A DNA stretch of 64,000 nt from Microtetraspora glauca (GTDB lineage: Bacteria; Actinomycetota; Actinomycetes; Streptosporangiales; Streptosporangiaceae), in assembly GCA_001570385.1 (NCBI GenBank), contig BBYL01000032.1, positions 44,385 to 108,384 on the forward strand. Reading direction: 5' to 3'. The notes beneath the pieces were generated by a model. The model made no database searches. It saw nothing but the letters and a program-made list of their open reading frames with translations, and had not been told where the DNA came from. Numbering within the stretch: the stretch's first letter is position 1; each line of letters opens with the position of its first letter. Made by a program: the position numbers and the translations under genes. Shown here piece by piece: positions 8,861 to 17,683 of this stretch.

Positions 8861-8925
8861 GGGGGATCCTCCGCTCACTAACGTCAGCCGTGCTCCCGTG
8901 ATGGAGTCCGGACGGAGGATCCCCC
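8861..8925 (+). promoter_or_regulatory. Hairpin that can hide the ribosome-binding site of the gene at 8926
   Basis: GGGGGATCCTCCG (8861-8873) and CGGAGGATCCCCC (8913-8925) are perfect 13-bp complements separated by 39 bases. The right arm contains the Shine-Dalgarno GGAGG (8914-8918) and ends at the base before the TTG start. If transcription begins upstream of 8861, the stem would bury the ribosome-binding site. A regulatory leader or a DNA-level palindrome are both possible. Confidence 0.5.
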
Positions 8926-10164
8926 TTGACTCAGACAACGCCCAGGGCCCACGACGTGCCGGACGTGCTCGCTCCGGCGAAGCTCGGTCCGGTGACCCTG
9001 CGCAACCGCATCATCAAAGCGGCCACCTATGAGGGGCTGAGCCGCAAGAGCCTCGTCACCGACGAGCTCATCGAGTTCCACGTCCGGCACGCGGCCGGCG
9101 GAGTCGGGATGACCACGGTGGCCTACTGCGCGGTCGCCCCCGAGGGCCGGACCGACCGGCGCCAGATCCTGTGGACTCCGGAGGCGCTGCCCGGCCTGCG
9201 CAAGCTGACCGAGGCCGTGCACGCCGAAGGCGCCGCGGTCGCCGCGCAGATCGGCCACGCGGGTCCGGTGGCCAACCCCAAGTCCAACAGGCTCCCCGCG
9301 CTCGCGCCCAACCGGAACTTCCACGCCACCACCACCAGCTTCACGAAGGCCGCGACCCGGGACGACCTGACCCGCATCGTCGCCGCCCACGCCCACGCGG
9401 CGACCATGGCCATCGAGGCAGGGTTCGACGCCGTCGAGATCCACCTCGGGCACAACTACCTGGCCAGCTCGTTCCTGAGCCCCAAGGTCAACCACCGCAA
9501 GGACGAGTACGGCGGGAGCCTTGCGAACCGGGCCCGGCTGTCGCGGGACATCACCCGCGCCGTCCGCGACGCGGTCGGCGACCGCATCGCGATCACCGCG
9601 AAACTCAACATGGACGACGGCGTGCCCGGCGGCTTCTGGCTCGACGAGGCGATCAAGGTCGCCCAGTGGATCGAGCAGGACGGCTCCCTCGACGCCCTGG
9701 AGCTCACCGCGGGCAGCTCGCTGCTCAACCCCATGTACCTGTTCAAGGGTGACGCGCCCCTGCGGGAGTTCGCGGCCGTCATGAAGCAGCCGGTGAAGCT
9801 CGGCGTCAAGATCGTCGGCAAGCACTTCCTGCGTGCCTACCCGTACAAGGACGCCTACCTGCTGGAGGACGCCCGGCAGATCCGCGCCGCGGTCAAGATG
9901 CCGCTCATCCTCCTGGGCGGGATCACCAACAAGCAGGTCATGGACCAGGCGATGAGCGAGGGCTTCGAGTTCGTCGCGATGGCCCGCGCGCTGCTGCGGG
10001 AGCCGGACCTGATCAACAGGATCAAGGCCGACGACAGCGTCACGTCCCTGTGCATCCACTGCAACAAGTGCATGACGGCGATCTACGGCGGCACCCACTG
10101 CGTGCTCACGGGCCCCCTGATCGCGCAGCCGCCCGTGCCGTCCGCACGGAACGCGCAGTCCTGA
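8926..10164 (+). CDS. NADH:flavin oxidoreductase (old yellow enzyme type) with C-terminal Cys motif
   Basis: A 412-aa FMN-dependent TIM-barrel oxidoreductase. The TTG start has GGAGG seven bases upstream. Family landmarks are LGPVTLRNRI near the start, the segment HLGHNYLASSFLSPKVNHRKDEYGGSL in two halves, and a late glycine strand (ILLGGI) followed by EFVAMARALL. Near residue 375 lies C-x2-C-x2-C-x9-C (CIHCNKC then GTHC), the type of Cys set that binds a 4Fe-4S cluster in 2,4-dienoyl-CoA reductase relatives. No C-terminal FAD/NAD domain is present. It begins the side-chain operon and may reduce an enone or enoyl-CoA, such as a steroid ring or side-chain double bond (inference). Confidence 0.88.
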   Translation: MTQTTPRAHDVPDVLAPAKLGPVTLRNRIIKAATYEGLSRKSLVTDELIEFHVRHAAGGVGMTTVAYCAVAPEGRTDRRQILWTPEALPGLRKLTEAVHAEGAAVAAQIGHAGPVANPKSNRLPALAPNRNFHATTTSFTKAATRDDLTRIVAAHAHAATMAIEAGFDAVEIHLGHNYLASSFLSPKVNHRKDEYGGSLANRARLSRDITRAVRDAVGDRIAITAKLNMDDGVPGGFWLDEAIKVAQWIEQDGSLDALELTAGSSLLNPMYLFKGDAPLREFAAVMKQPVKLGVKIVGKHFLRAYPYKDAYLLEDARQIRAAVKMPLILLGGITNKQVMDQAMSEGFEFVAMARALLREPDLINRIKADDSVTSLCIHCNKCMTAIYGGTHCVLTGPLIAQPPVPSARNAQS

Positions 10165-10180
10165 GGAGAGAACCGAAACA

Positions 10181-11845
10181 GTGCGACACGAGACGATCGC
10201 CGACCTGCTGCTCGACCGGGTGGGGGACGACCGCCCGGGCCTGCGGACCCGCGAGCGGACCTGGACCTGGGACGAGGTGGTGCGCGAGAGCGCCGCCCGT
10301 GCCTCCCTCGCCGGGGCGCTGCGGATCGAAGGTCCGTTCCACATCGGGGTCCTGCTCGACAACGTGCCGGAGTACGTCTTCTGGCTCGGCGCGGCGGCGC
10401 TCAGCGGTGCCTCGATCGTCGGCATCAACTCCACCCGCCGCGGCGCGTACCTGGAGCAGGAGGTCAGGCACACCGATCTCCAGCTCGTCATCACCGACGA
10501 GGCCGGGCTGAAGCTGCTCGACGGCCTCGACATCGGCGTGGACCGCGACCGCTTCCTCCTCGTGGACGGCGACGAGTACGCCGGGCAGGTCGCGGCGCAC
10601 GCGTGCGATCCCGTACGCGACCCCGGGATCACGGCGGAGACGCGGATGCTGCTGCTGTTCACCTCCGGTACCACCGGCGCGTCCAAGGCCGCAATCTGCT
10701 CCCAGGGACGGCTGACCGACCTGGGCTACTCCAACTGCGAGAAGTACGGCGTCGGCAGGGACGACATCACCTACTGCTGCATGCCGCTCTTCCACGGCAA
10801 CGCGGTGATGGCGCTGTGGGCGCCGTCCCTGACGGCGGGCGCGTGCGTCACCCTCGTGCCGAAGTTCTCCGCGTCCGGCTTCCTGCCCGACGTCCGCTTC
10901 TACGGCGTCACGTTCTTCACGTACGTCGGGAAGGCCATCGCGTACGTGCTGGCCACGCGGGAACGGCCGGACGACGCGGACAACACGCTCACCCACGCGT
11001 TCGGGACCGAGGCGTCGCCCGAGGACCAGGCCGAGTTCCTGCGCCGCTTCGGCTGCCGGCTCATCGAGAGCTACGGGTCCAGCGAGGGATCGGGCATGAT
11101 CCGGCTCGCGCCCGAGGGCCCGGCCGCCGCGCTGGGGCGCCCCGCCCACGCCGGCGTCGTGGTCGTCGATCCGGAGACCAGGGAGCCGCGTCCCCGCGCG
11201 GTGCTCGACGAGCACGGCCGGGTGACCAACGCGGAGGAGGCGATCGGCGAGATCGTCAACACCGAGGGCGCGGCGAAATTCGAGGGCTACTACAAGAACG
11301 ACGCCGCGAACGCGGAGCGGGTCAGGCACGGCTGGTACTGGACCGGCGACCTCGGCTACGTCGACGAGGCCGGCTACATGTACTTCGCCGGGCGTTCCGG
11401 CGACTGGATCCGGGTGGACGGGGAGAACATCTCCGCGCTCCTGAGCGAGCGGGTCCTGCGCCGCCACCCCCACATCGTCGCCGCCGCCGTGTTCGGGGTG
11501 CCGGACGCGCGATCGGGCGACCAGGTGATGGCCGCGATCGAGATTCCCGAGGGGATGGGCTTCGAGGACCTCGGCCTGCCCGCGTTCCTCGCCGAACAGG
11601 CGGACCTCGGCACCAAGGGGGCGCCCCGCTACGTCCGGGTGTCGCACGCGCTGCCCGCGACAGGGTCCAACAAGCTCCGCAAGAAGGAGATGCAGCACGA
11701 CGGCTGGCGGATCGAGGACACCGGGGACACGGTGTACCGCTGGGTCGGCCGCGGCGAGCCGCACTACACCCTGATGACCGGAGAGGACAGGACCGCGCTG
11801 CGCGAGGAGTTCTACGCCAACGGACGCCAGAGATTCCTGCCGTAG
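10181..11845 (+). CDS. FadD17-like acyl-CoA synthetase
   Basis: A 554-aa AMP-forming acyl-CoA ligase. The P-loop is LLLFTSGTTGASKA near residue 160; the adenylate motif YGSSEGSG and the hinge region WTGDLGYVDEAGYMYFAGRSGDWIR follow, and the catalytic Lys lies in the C-terminal SNKLRKKEM. The GTG start at 10181 follows GAGGAGAG. It resembles mycobacterial FadD17, which belongs to the KstR cholesterol regulon and loads side-chain carboxylates. Here it sits directly before the acyl-CoA dehydrogenases and thioester enzymes of an igr-like operon, so it probably activates a sterol side-chain acid. Confidence 0.85.
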   Translation: MRHETIADLLLDRVGDDRPGLRTRERTWTWDEVVRESAARASLAGALRIEGPFHIGVLLDNVPEYVFWLGAAALSGASIVGINSTRRGAYLEQEVRHTDLQLVITDEAGLKLLDGLDIGVDRDRFLLVDGDEYAGQVAAHACDPVRDPGITAETRMLLLFTSGTTGASKAAICSQGRLTDLGYSNCEKYGVGRDDITYCCMPLFHGNAVMALWAPSLTAGACVTLVPKFSASGFLPDVRFYGVTFFTYVGKAIAYVLATRERPDDADNTLTHAFGTEASPEDQAEFLRRFGCRLIESYGSSEGSGMIRLAPEGPAAALGRPAHAGVVVVDPETREPRPRAVLDEHGRVTNAEEAIGEIVNTEGAAKFEGYYKNDAANAERVRHGWYWTGDLGYVDEAGYMYFAGRSGDWIRVDGENISALLSERVLRRHPHIVAAAVFGVPDARSGDQVMAAIEIPEGMGFEDLGLPAFLAEQADLGTKGAPRYVRVSHALPATGSNKLRKKEMQHDGWRIEDTGDTVYRWVGRGEPHYTLMTGEDRTALREEFYANGRQRFLP

Positions 11846-11883
11846 CCCCGTCACGGCCCAGCAACCACGTAGGAGAGCGGAAC

Positions 11884-13050
11884 ATGGATCTGCGCGAGAC
11901 CGCCGCGCAACGACAGCTGCGCATGGAGCTGCGCGGCTACTTCGCGAGCCTCATGCCGGAGGACGAACGCCGCCGGGTCGGCGAACAGGGCGTGGGAGGC
12001 GACCGATTCCGGGAGGTGGTCAGCCGGCTCGGCGCCGACGGCTGGCTCGGGATCGGATGGCCCACCGAGTACGGCGGGCAGGGCCGCTCGATCGAGGAGC
12101 AGTACGTCTTCTTCGACGAGGTCCAGCGGGCCGGGCTGCCGTTCCCGTTCGTCACCGTCAACACGGTCGGCCCCACGCTGATGAGCAAGGGGTCGGAGGA
12201 GCAGAAGAAGCGCTTCCTGCCCGGCATCCTGTCCGGTGACATCGTCTTCGCGATCGGCTACACCGAGCCGGACGCCGGAACCGACCTGGCGTCCCTGACG
12301 ACCCGCGCGGTCCGGGACGGCGACGAGTTCGTCATCGACGGCAGCAAGATCTTCACGAGCGGCGCGAACACCGCCGACTACGTCTGGCTCGCCTGCCGTA
12401 CCGACCCGGACGCGCCCAAGCACAAGGGCATCTCGATCCTGATCGTCCCGACGGACGCGCCCGGGTTCTCCTGGAGCCCGATCCAGACCGTCGGCGGCAT
12501 GGTGGTCACGGCCACGTACTACGGCGGCGTCCGGGTGCCCGCGACCGAGGTGGTCGGCGAGGTCGACGGCGGCTGGCGGCTGATCACGCACCAGCTCAAC
12601 CACGAGCGGATCGGCCTCGCCGCGCTCGGCGGGCGCATGATCCAGCTCTGGGAGAACGTCCTCGCCTGGGCGAAGGAGAACGGGACCATCGAGCTGCCGT
12701 GGGTCCAGCGGGACTTCGCCCGCACCTACGCCAAGCTGGAGGCGATGCGCCTGCTGAACTGGAAGATGACCAGCGCGGTGGCGCGGGACGTCCTGTCCGG
12801 CGCCGACGCCGGAGCGGCCAAGGCGTACGGCACGGAGACCCACATCGACGTGCAGCGCACCCTCACCGGCATCCTCGGCGCGGCCGGGCGGATCCGCCCC
12901 GAGTCGCCGGGAGCCGTGCTCGCCGGGCAGATCGAGCAGCTGTCCCGCCAGGGCATCGTGAACACCTTCGGCGGCGGCGTCAACGAGATCCTCAGGGACA
13001 TGGTGGCCACCCAGGGGCTCGGCCTTCCCCGGTTGGGACGCGGCGCATGA
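11884..13050 (+). CDS. Acyl-CoA dehydrogenase, FadE29/ChsE2-like
   Basis: A 388-aa FAD-dependent acyl-CoA dehydrogenase. The start is the ATG at 11884 (MDLRETAAQR) after GGAGAG. It has the flavin-contact motif YTEPDAGTDL, the substrate-domain segment ending YYGGVRVPATEVVGE, and a C-terminal helix with GGGVNEILRDMVA. In cholesterol degraders two unlike dehydrogenases form an alpha2-beta2 enzyme that oxidises the 3-carbon side-chain CoA ester. Its partner would be the gene at 14009, separated here by the ChsH2-like gene. The stop overlaps the next start by four bases. Confidence 0.82.
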   Translation: MDLRETAAQRQLRMELRGYFASLMPEDERRRVGEQGVGGDRFREVVSRLGADGWLGIGWPTEYGGQGRSIEEQYVFFDEVQRAGLPFPFVTVNTVGPTLMSKGSEEQKKRFLPGILSGDIVFAIGYTEPDAGTDLASLTTRAVRDGDEFVIDGSKIFTSGANTADYVWLACRTDPDAPKHKGISILIVPTDAPGFSWSPIQTVGGMVVTATYYGGVRVPATEVVGEVDGGWRLITHQLNHERIGLAALGGRMIQLWENVLAWAKENGTIELPWVQRDFARTYAKLEAMRLLNWKMTSAVARDVLSGADAGAAKAYGTETHIDVQRTLTGILGAAGRIRPESPGAVLAGQIEQLSRQGIVNTFGGGVNEILRDMVATQGLGLPRLGRGA

Positions 13051-14009
13051 ACGAGGCGTACGAGGACCGGCTGCGGGCCTTCGTCGGACGCGAGATCAAC
13101 CCGCTGAGGCCCGGCCAGGACCCGGTCAACCAGCCGATGATCCGGCACTGGGTCGAGGCGATGGAGGACGACAACCCGATCTACCTGGACGAGGCGGCCG
13201 CCCGCGCCACCGGCAGGGACGGGACCGTCGCGCCCGCCTCCATGGTCCAGGCGTGGACGATGCGCGGGTACGCCGCGACCGCCGCGCCGAAGGGCGGCGG
13301 CGGCTTCGACGACCTGGTCGCCCTGCTCGCCGAGGGCGGCTACACCTCGGTGGTGGCGACCGACTCCGAGTTCGAGTTCCACCGCGAGCTGGTGCCCGGT
13401 GACCACATCGGCATGCGGGAGGTCGTCGAGTCGATCTCCCCGGAGAAGGTCACCGGCCTGGGCACGGGACGCTTCGTGACCACCCTGAAGACGTACCACG
13501 ACCAGGACGGTGAGATCGTGGCCGTCCAGCGCTGGCGCACCCTGCGGTTCCGCCCGAAGGAGAAGCCCGCGGAAAAGCGGAACGAGAAGCCGGAACCGAG
13601 GGCGCTGCGGCCCCGCCCGGCGCTCAACAGGGACAACACGTTCTGGTTCGAGGCGGCGCGCGAGCACCGGCTGGTGATCCAGCGGTGCGCGGCGTGCGAG
13701 ACGCTGCGCCACCCGCCCGGCCCCTGCTGCCCTGAGTGCGGCTCGTTCGAGTGGGACACCGTTCAGGCGTCCGGCCGCGGGCATGTCTACAGCTTCGTGG
13801 TCAACCACCACCCCCGCCATCCGGCGTTCGACTTCCCGATGATCGTCGCGGTCGTGGAACTCGCCGAAGGCACCCGGCTGATCACCAACCTGGTCGGCGT
13901 CACCCCGGAGGAGGTCGAGATCGACATGCCCGTCGTCCTCGACTGGTTGGACGCCGATCCCGAGTTGTCGCTTCCGGTGTTCCGGCCGGTCGCCCAGGAA
14001 GGTCACTGA
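13047..14009 (+). CDS. chsH2: MaoC-DUF35 (OB-fold/Zn-ribbon) fusion, ChsH2-like
   Basis: A 320-aa two-domain protein. Residues about 1-165 form a MaoC-like hot-dog half (FVGREINPLRPGQDPVNQPM, then GDHIGMREVVESISPEK). After a Lys/Glu/Pro-rich linker, residues about 190-320 form a DUF35 domain: a zinc ribbon with Cys pairs CAAC and CPEC around residues 214-234 and an OB fold. This architecture is that of ChsH2, which pairs with ChsH1 as the enoyl-CoA hydratase of the last side-chain cycle, while its DUF35 part docks the Ltp2 aldolase. Both likely partners are encoded just downstream. The start ATG overlaps the preceding stop. Confidence 0.88.
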   Translation: MNEAYEDRLRAFVGREINPLRPGQDPVNQPMIRHWVEAMEDDNPIYLDEAAARATGRDGTVAPASMVQAWTMRGYAATAAPKGGGGFDDLVALLAEGGYTSVVATDSEFEFHRELVPGDHIGMREVVESISPEKVTGLGTGRFVTTLKTYHDQDGEIVAVQRWRTLRFRPKEKPAEKRNEKPEPRALRPRPALNRDNTFWFEAAREHRLVIQRCAACETLRHPPGPCCPECGSFEWDTVQASGRGHVYSFVVNHHPRHPAFDFPMIVAVVELAEGTRLITNLVGVTPEEVEIDMPVVLDWLDADPELSLPVFRPVAQEGH

Positions 14010-15142
14010 TGGACTTCACCCTTGACGAAGAGCTCGAAGCGGTCCGCGACCTGGCGCGGAAGATCTTCACCGACCGCGCCACCACCGAGCGGGTGCGCGA
14101 GGTGGAGAACTCGCCGTCGCACCTCGACGAGAGCCTGTGGGCCGAGCTGGGCAAGGCGGGCCTGCTCGGCATCGCCGCGCCCGAGGAGGCCGGCGGAGCC
14201 GGGCTCGGACTCGGCGCGCTGTGCGTACTACTGGAGGAGCAGGGCCGTGCCGTGGCCCCGGTCCCGCTGTGGGCGAACGCCGTCGGCGCCCTCACGATCG
14301 CCGCGTACGGCACCGCCGAGCAGCGCGCGAGCCTGCTGCCCGGCGCCGTGGACGGATCGTCGCGGCTCACCGTCGCGCTGGAGGAGTTCGGGCCGCACGC
14401 GCCCGGCGACCCCCGGTGCGCGGCCAGGCGGGACGGCGGGCAGGACGGCGGGCGGGACGGCGGCGGCTGGCGGCTGACCGGCGTCAAGGCGGTCGTCCCC
14501 GCGCCCTTCGGCGCCGCCCACGTCCTGGTCGCCGCCCGGACCGAGACCGGCACCGGCCTGTTCCTGGTCGCCGCCGACGCGGACGGCGTCACCTGGGAGC
14601 GCGCGGAGACCACGACCCACGAGCTCAGCGGAAACCTGACCCTCGACGACGCGCCCGCGCGGGCGGTCGGCACGCCGGGCTCCGGCGTCCTCGAGTGGGC
14701 CGTCGATCACGCCTCGGTCGCGCTGGCCGCCGTACAGCTGGGCGTCGCCCGGGGCGCGCTGCGGCTCGCCGCCGGCTACCTCAGCGAGCGCAGGCAGTTC
14801 GGCCGGCCTCTGGCCACGTTCCAGGCGGTGCAGCACCAGCTCGCCGACTGCTACATCGACATCGAGGCCATGGGGGTCGCCCTCTGGCAGGCCGTCACCA
14901 CGATCGAGGAGGGCGAGCCCGCCGCGGCCGCCGTCCTGGTCGCCAAGTGGTGGGCGGGCGAGGCCGGGCTGAACGTCGTCCACCGTGTCCAGCACGTCCA
15001 CGGCGGCATCGGCGTCGACATCGACTATCCGGTGCACCGCTACTTCCTCTGGGGCAAGCAGATCTCGGGCACCCTGGGCGGTGCCAGCGCGGACCTCGCC
15101 CGCCTCGGCGCGGTGCTGGCCGCCGGGCCGGTGGTGTCATGA
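14009..15142 (+). CDS. Acyl-CoA dehydrogenase, FadE28/ChsE1-like
   Basis: A 377-aa acyl-CoA dehydrogenase family member that opens MDFTLDEELEAVRDLARKIF and ends with the RRQFGRPLATFQAVQHQLAD and HVHGGIGVDIDYPVHRYFLW segments of the C-terminal helical domain. The central region lacks the clear YTEPxAGTD flavin motif present in the dehydrogenase at 11884. Loss of part of one active site is typical of one subunit in the unlike-subunit steroid dehydrogenases. It begins at an ATG overlapping the chsH2-like stop and ends by overlapping the next MaoC gene, all in one operon. Confidence 0.83.
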   Translation: MDFTLDEELEAVRDLARKIFTDRATTERVREVENSPSHLDESLWAELGKAGLLGIAAPEEAGGAGLGLGALCVLLEEQGRAVAPVPLWANAVGALTIAAYGTAEQRASLLPGAVDGSSRLTVALEEFGPHAPGDPRCAARRDGGQDGGRDGGGWRLTGVKAVVPAPFGAAHVLVAARTETGTGLFLVAADADGVTWERAETTTHELSGNLTLDDAPARAVGTPGSGVLEWAVDHASVALAAVQLGVARGALRLAAGYLSERRQFGRPLATFQAVQHQLADCYIDIEAMGVALWQAVTTIEEGEPAAAAVLVAKWWAGEAGLNVVHRVQHVHGGIGVDIDYPVHRYFLWGKQISGTLGGASADLARLGAVLAAGPVVS

Positions 15143-15597
15143 CCGCGTCCACGGGAAAGCCCACCGGGCGGGCGGCGAGCCGGACGTACGACGAGGTCGC
15201 GGTGGGCGACGAGCTCCCCGAGCTGTCGATCCCGCTGACCAGGACCATGATCGTCGCGACCGCCATCGCCAGCCGCGACTACCAGGACGTGCACCACGAC
15301 CCCGAGCTGGCGGTCGAGCGCGGTTCCGCGGACATCTTCATGAACATCCTGACCAGCAACGGCCTGGTCGACCGGTTCGTCACCCGCTGGGCCGGCCCCG
15401 CCGCGGTCGTCACCGCGATCAGGATCCGGCTCGGCGCGCCCAACTACCCCGGCGACACCATGGTGCTGACCGGCAGCGTCACCGCGAAGGACGACGCGGG
15501 CGACCGGGTCGAGGTCTCCGTGCGCGGCGTGAACGCGCTCGGTCCCCACGTGACGGGCACCGTCGTCGTACGGCTCCCGAAGGGAGAGAACGCGTGA
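15139..15597 (+). CDS. chsH1: MaoC-like hydratase subunit, ChsH1-like
   Basis: A 152-aa single hot-dog MaoC protein. It carries the hydratase-type motif ASRDYQDVHHDPELA (Asp and His of the dehydratase active site) near residue 42, followed by the strand GAPNYPGDTMVLTG. ChsH1 supplies the catalytic residues of the ChsH1-ChsH2 hydratase that adds water to the 3-oxo-pregna-diene-carboxyl-CoA intermediate. Size and position (between a FadE and Ltp2) match the igr operon of cholesterol degraders. Confidence 0.85.
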   Translation: MTASTGKPTGRAASRTYDEVAVGDELPELSIPLTRTMIVATAIASRDYQDVHHDPELAVERGSADIFMNILTSNGLVDRFVTRWAGPAAVVTAIRIRLGAPNYPGDTMVLTGSVTAKDDAGDRVEVSVRGVNALGPHVTGTVVVRLPKGENA

Positions 15598-16781
15598 ACG
15601 GCGCAAGCCCCCTTTCCGGTGCCGCGGCGATCGCGGGCATCGGCGCCACCGAGTTCTCCAAGGACTCCGGGCGCAGCGAGCTGCGGCTCGCCTGCGAGGC
15701 GGTGCTCGCCGCCGTCGCCGACGCCGGGCTGAAGCCGTCCGACGTGGACGGCCTCGTCACGTTCACCGCCGACACCAACGCCGAGATCCACGTCGCGCGC
15801 AACACCGGCATCGGGGAGCTGAGGTTCTTCTCCCGCGTCGGCTACGGCGGCGGCGCGGCCTGCGGCACGCTCCAGCAGGCCGCGATGGCCGTCGCCACGG
15901 GCGTCGCCGACGTGGTCGTCTGCTACCGCGCCTTCAACGAGCGGTCCGGAGAGCGGTACGGCCTCGGCCAGGCGGACCGGGCGATGGACACCAGCGCCGA
16001 CCGCGCCGCGTACTCGTGGATGACGCCGTTCGGCCTCTCCACGCCGGCGCAGTGGGTCGCGATGTTCGCCCGCCGCTACATGCACGAGTACGGCGCGACC
16101 AGCGAGGACTTCGGGCGGGTCGCGGTGGTGGACCGCAGGCACGCCGCGAACAACCCGGCGGCGTGGTTCTACCAGCGGCCGATCACCCTGGAGGAGCACC
16201 AGGCGTCGCGCTGGATCGCCGAACCTCTGCACCTGCTGGACTGCTGCCAGGAGACTGACGGCGGCCAGGCGCTGGTCGTGGTCTCGGCCGAACGCGCCCG
16301 CGACCTGCCGCACGCGCCCGCGATCATCCGGGCCGCCGCGCAGGGCTCGGGCAAGGACCAGCACATGATGACCAGCTACTACCGGCCCTCCGTCTCCGGC
16401 ATCCCGGAGATGGGCCTGGTCGGCGATCAGCTCTACGCGCAGAGCGGCCTGCGTCCCGATGACATCGACGCGGCCGTCCTGTACGACCATTTCACGCCTC
16501 TGGTGCTCCCGCAGCTGGAGGAGCTGGGCTTCTGCGCCCGGGGAGAGGCCAAGGACTTCATCGCCGACGGGCACCTCGAGGTCGGAGGGCGGCTGCCGTG
16601 CAACACCCACGGCGGCCAGCTCGGCGAGGCCTACCTGCACGGTATGAACGGCGTCGCGGAGGCGGTACGGCTGGTCCGCGGCACGTCGGTGAACCAGCCG
16701 TCGTCCGAGACGCACAACGTGATCGTCACCGCTGGTACGGGCGTGCCCACCAGCGGTCTGGTTCTGGGAGTGGACGAATGA
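15594..16781 (+). CDS. ltp2: Ltp2-like thiolase-fold retro-aldolase
   Basis: A 395-aa protein of the SCPx/lipid-transfer thiolase family, starting at a GTG that overlaps the previous stop. Landmarks are AIAGIGATEFSKDSGRSE, SRVGYGGGAACGTLQQA, the Tyr-Asp-His triplet at residues 297-299 (VLYDHFTPL) and the closing LPCNTHGGQLGEAYLHGMNG. Ltp2 performs the retro-aldol cleavage that removes the last C17 side-chain carbons and needs the DUF35 domain of ChsH2, which is encoded in this operon. The Tyr-Asp-His set matches the region assigned to catalysis in known Ltp2 enzymes. Confidence 0.88.
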   Translation: MNGASPLSGAAAIAGIGATEFSKDSGRSELRLACEAVLAAVADAGLKPSDVDGLVTFTADTNAEIHVARNTGIGELRFFSRVGYGGGAACGTLQQAAMAVATGVADVVVCYRAFNERSGERYGLGQADRAMDTSADRAAYSWMTPFGLSTPAQWVAMFARRYMHEYGATSEDFGRVAVVDRRHAANNPAAWFYQRPITLEEHQASRWIAEPLHLLDCCQETDGGQALVVVSAERARDLPHAPAIIRAAAQGSGKDQHMMTSYYRPSVSGIPEMGLVGDQLYAQSGLRPDDIDAAVLYDHFTPLVLPQLEELGFCARGEAKDFIADGHLEVGGRLPCNTHGGQLGEAYLHGMNGVAEAVRLVRGTSVNQPSSETHNVIVTAGTGVPTSGLVLGVDE

Positions 16782-17629
16782 GCACGGGAACGGTTGACGT
16801 GGGGGAACAGAACGCGGGCGCCTGGGCCGGCCACAGCCTGGGCGAGCGCACGGTCGCCTACGACGAGCGGGATGTGATCCTCTACGCGCTCGCCGTCGGC
16901 GCGGCCGCGACCGACCTTGACCTGGTGTTCGAGGAGCGCCTCCGGGTGCTGCCGACGTTCGCGCTGACGCAGGCGCAGTGGGCTCCTGACGCCCTCGGCT
17001 CGCTGGGCGCGTTCGACATCACGACGGCGGTGCACGGCTCCCAGCGGCTGCTGGTACGCGAGCCGCTCCCGGTGTCCGGCGAGCTGACGATGACGGCGCG
17101 GGTCGCGGACGTGTGGGACAAGGGCAGCGCGGCGGTCTTCGACGTCGAGGTGGAGAGCGCGTACTTCCTCGCCACCTGGTCGCTGTTCGCGCCCGGCCGC
17201 GGCGGGTTCGGCGGGGACCGTGGCGCCTCACGGCCGAAGCCGCGCGAGACGCCCGCCGACCTCGAGCTGGAGGTTCGCACCGCGTCCAACCAGGCGGCGC
17301 TGTACCGCCTGCTGGGCGACCGGCACCACATGCACATCGACCCGGAGGCGGCGAAGGCGGCGGGCATGCCCCGGCCGTTCATGCACGGCCTGTGCACGCT
17401 GGCCGCGGTGACCCTGCCGCTGGCGGCGGCCGCGGGCGCGCATCCCGCGGATCTGGTCGAGTTGGAGGGGCGGTTCGCCTCCCCCGTCTTCCCCGGCGAC
17501 CGGTTGGACGCGCGCGGCTGGACGGGCGGGGAGGCGGGGCAGGACGGGACGACCGTGCACTTCGAGGTGACCGCCGACGGCAGGACGGCGCTTTCAGGTG
17601 GCCGGGCCCAGTTCCGCGTCACGGCGTAG
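16778..17629 (+). CDS. Double hot-dog MaoC enoyl-CoA hydratase 2
   Basis: A 283-aa hydratase of the MFE-2/hydratase-2 type. The first half is a degenerate hot-dog; the second holds the active-site motif (YRLLGDRHHMHIDPEAAKAAG, split over residues about 172-192) with Asp and His, then MPRPFMHGLCTLA. Such enzymes hydrate 2-enoyl-CoAs R-specifically. A comparable hydratase gene lies by the igr operon in mycobacteria. It begins at an ATG overlapping the Ltp2-like stop. Its 3' end is part of a short tandem duplication running into the intergenic space. Confidence 0.85.
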   Translation: MSTGTVDVGEQNAGAWAGHSLGERTVAYDERDVILYALAVGAAATDLDLVFEERLRVLPTFALTQAQWAPDALGSLGAFDITTAVHGSQRLLVREPLPVSGELTMTARVADVWDKGSAAVFDVEVESAYFLATWSLFAPGRGGFGGDRGASRPKPRETPADLELEVRTASNQAALYRLLGDRHHMHIDPEAAKAAGMPRPFMHGLCTLAAVTLPLAAAAGAHPADLVELEGRFASPVFPGDRLDARGWTGGEAGQDGTTVHFEVTADGRTALSGGRAQFRVTA

Positions 17630-17683
17630 CGGTCGTTCCGCGTCACGGCGTAGCCGTCCGTGTCACATCACGGCGTAGCCGTC
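17611..17683. repeat. Tandem repeat of about 24 bp at a convergent gene junction
   Basis: Three near-identical units, 17611-17634, 17635-17658 and 17659-17683, share CACGGCGTAGC[CG]GTC. The first unit includes the last codons and stop of the hydratase gene; the third reaches into the 3' end of the convergent SDR. It looks like replication slippage that extended the SDR C-terminus and duplicated the hydratase stop region. Confidence 0.75.

Noticed and set aside
10603..13050. An 815-codon plus-strand frame suggesting a large fusion with an acyl-CoA dehydrogenase
   Set aside because: Only the part from 11884 is dehydrogenase; the rest is a shadow of the FadD17-like gene in another frame, and a good start with RBS is present at 11884.
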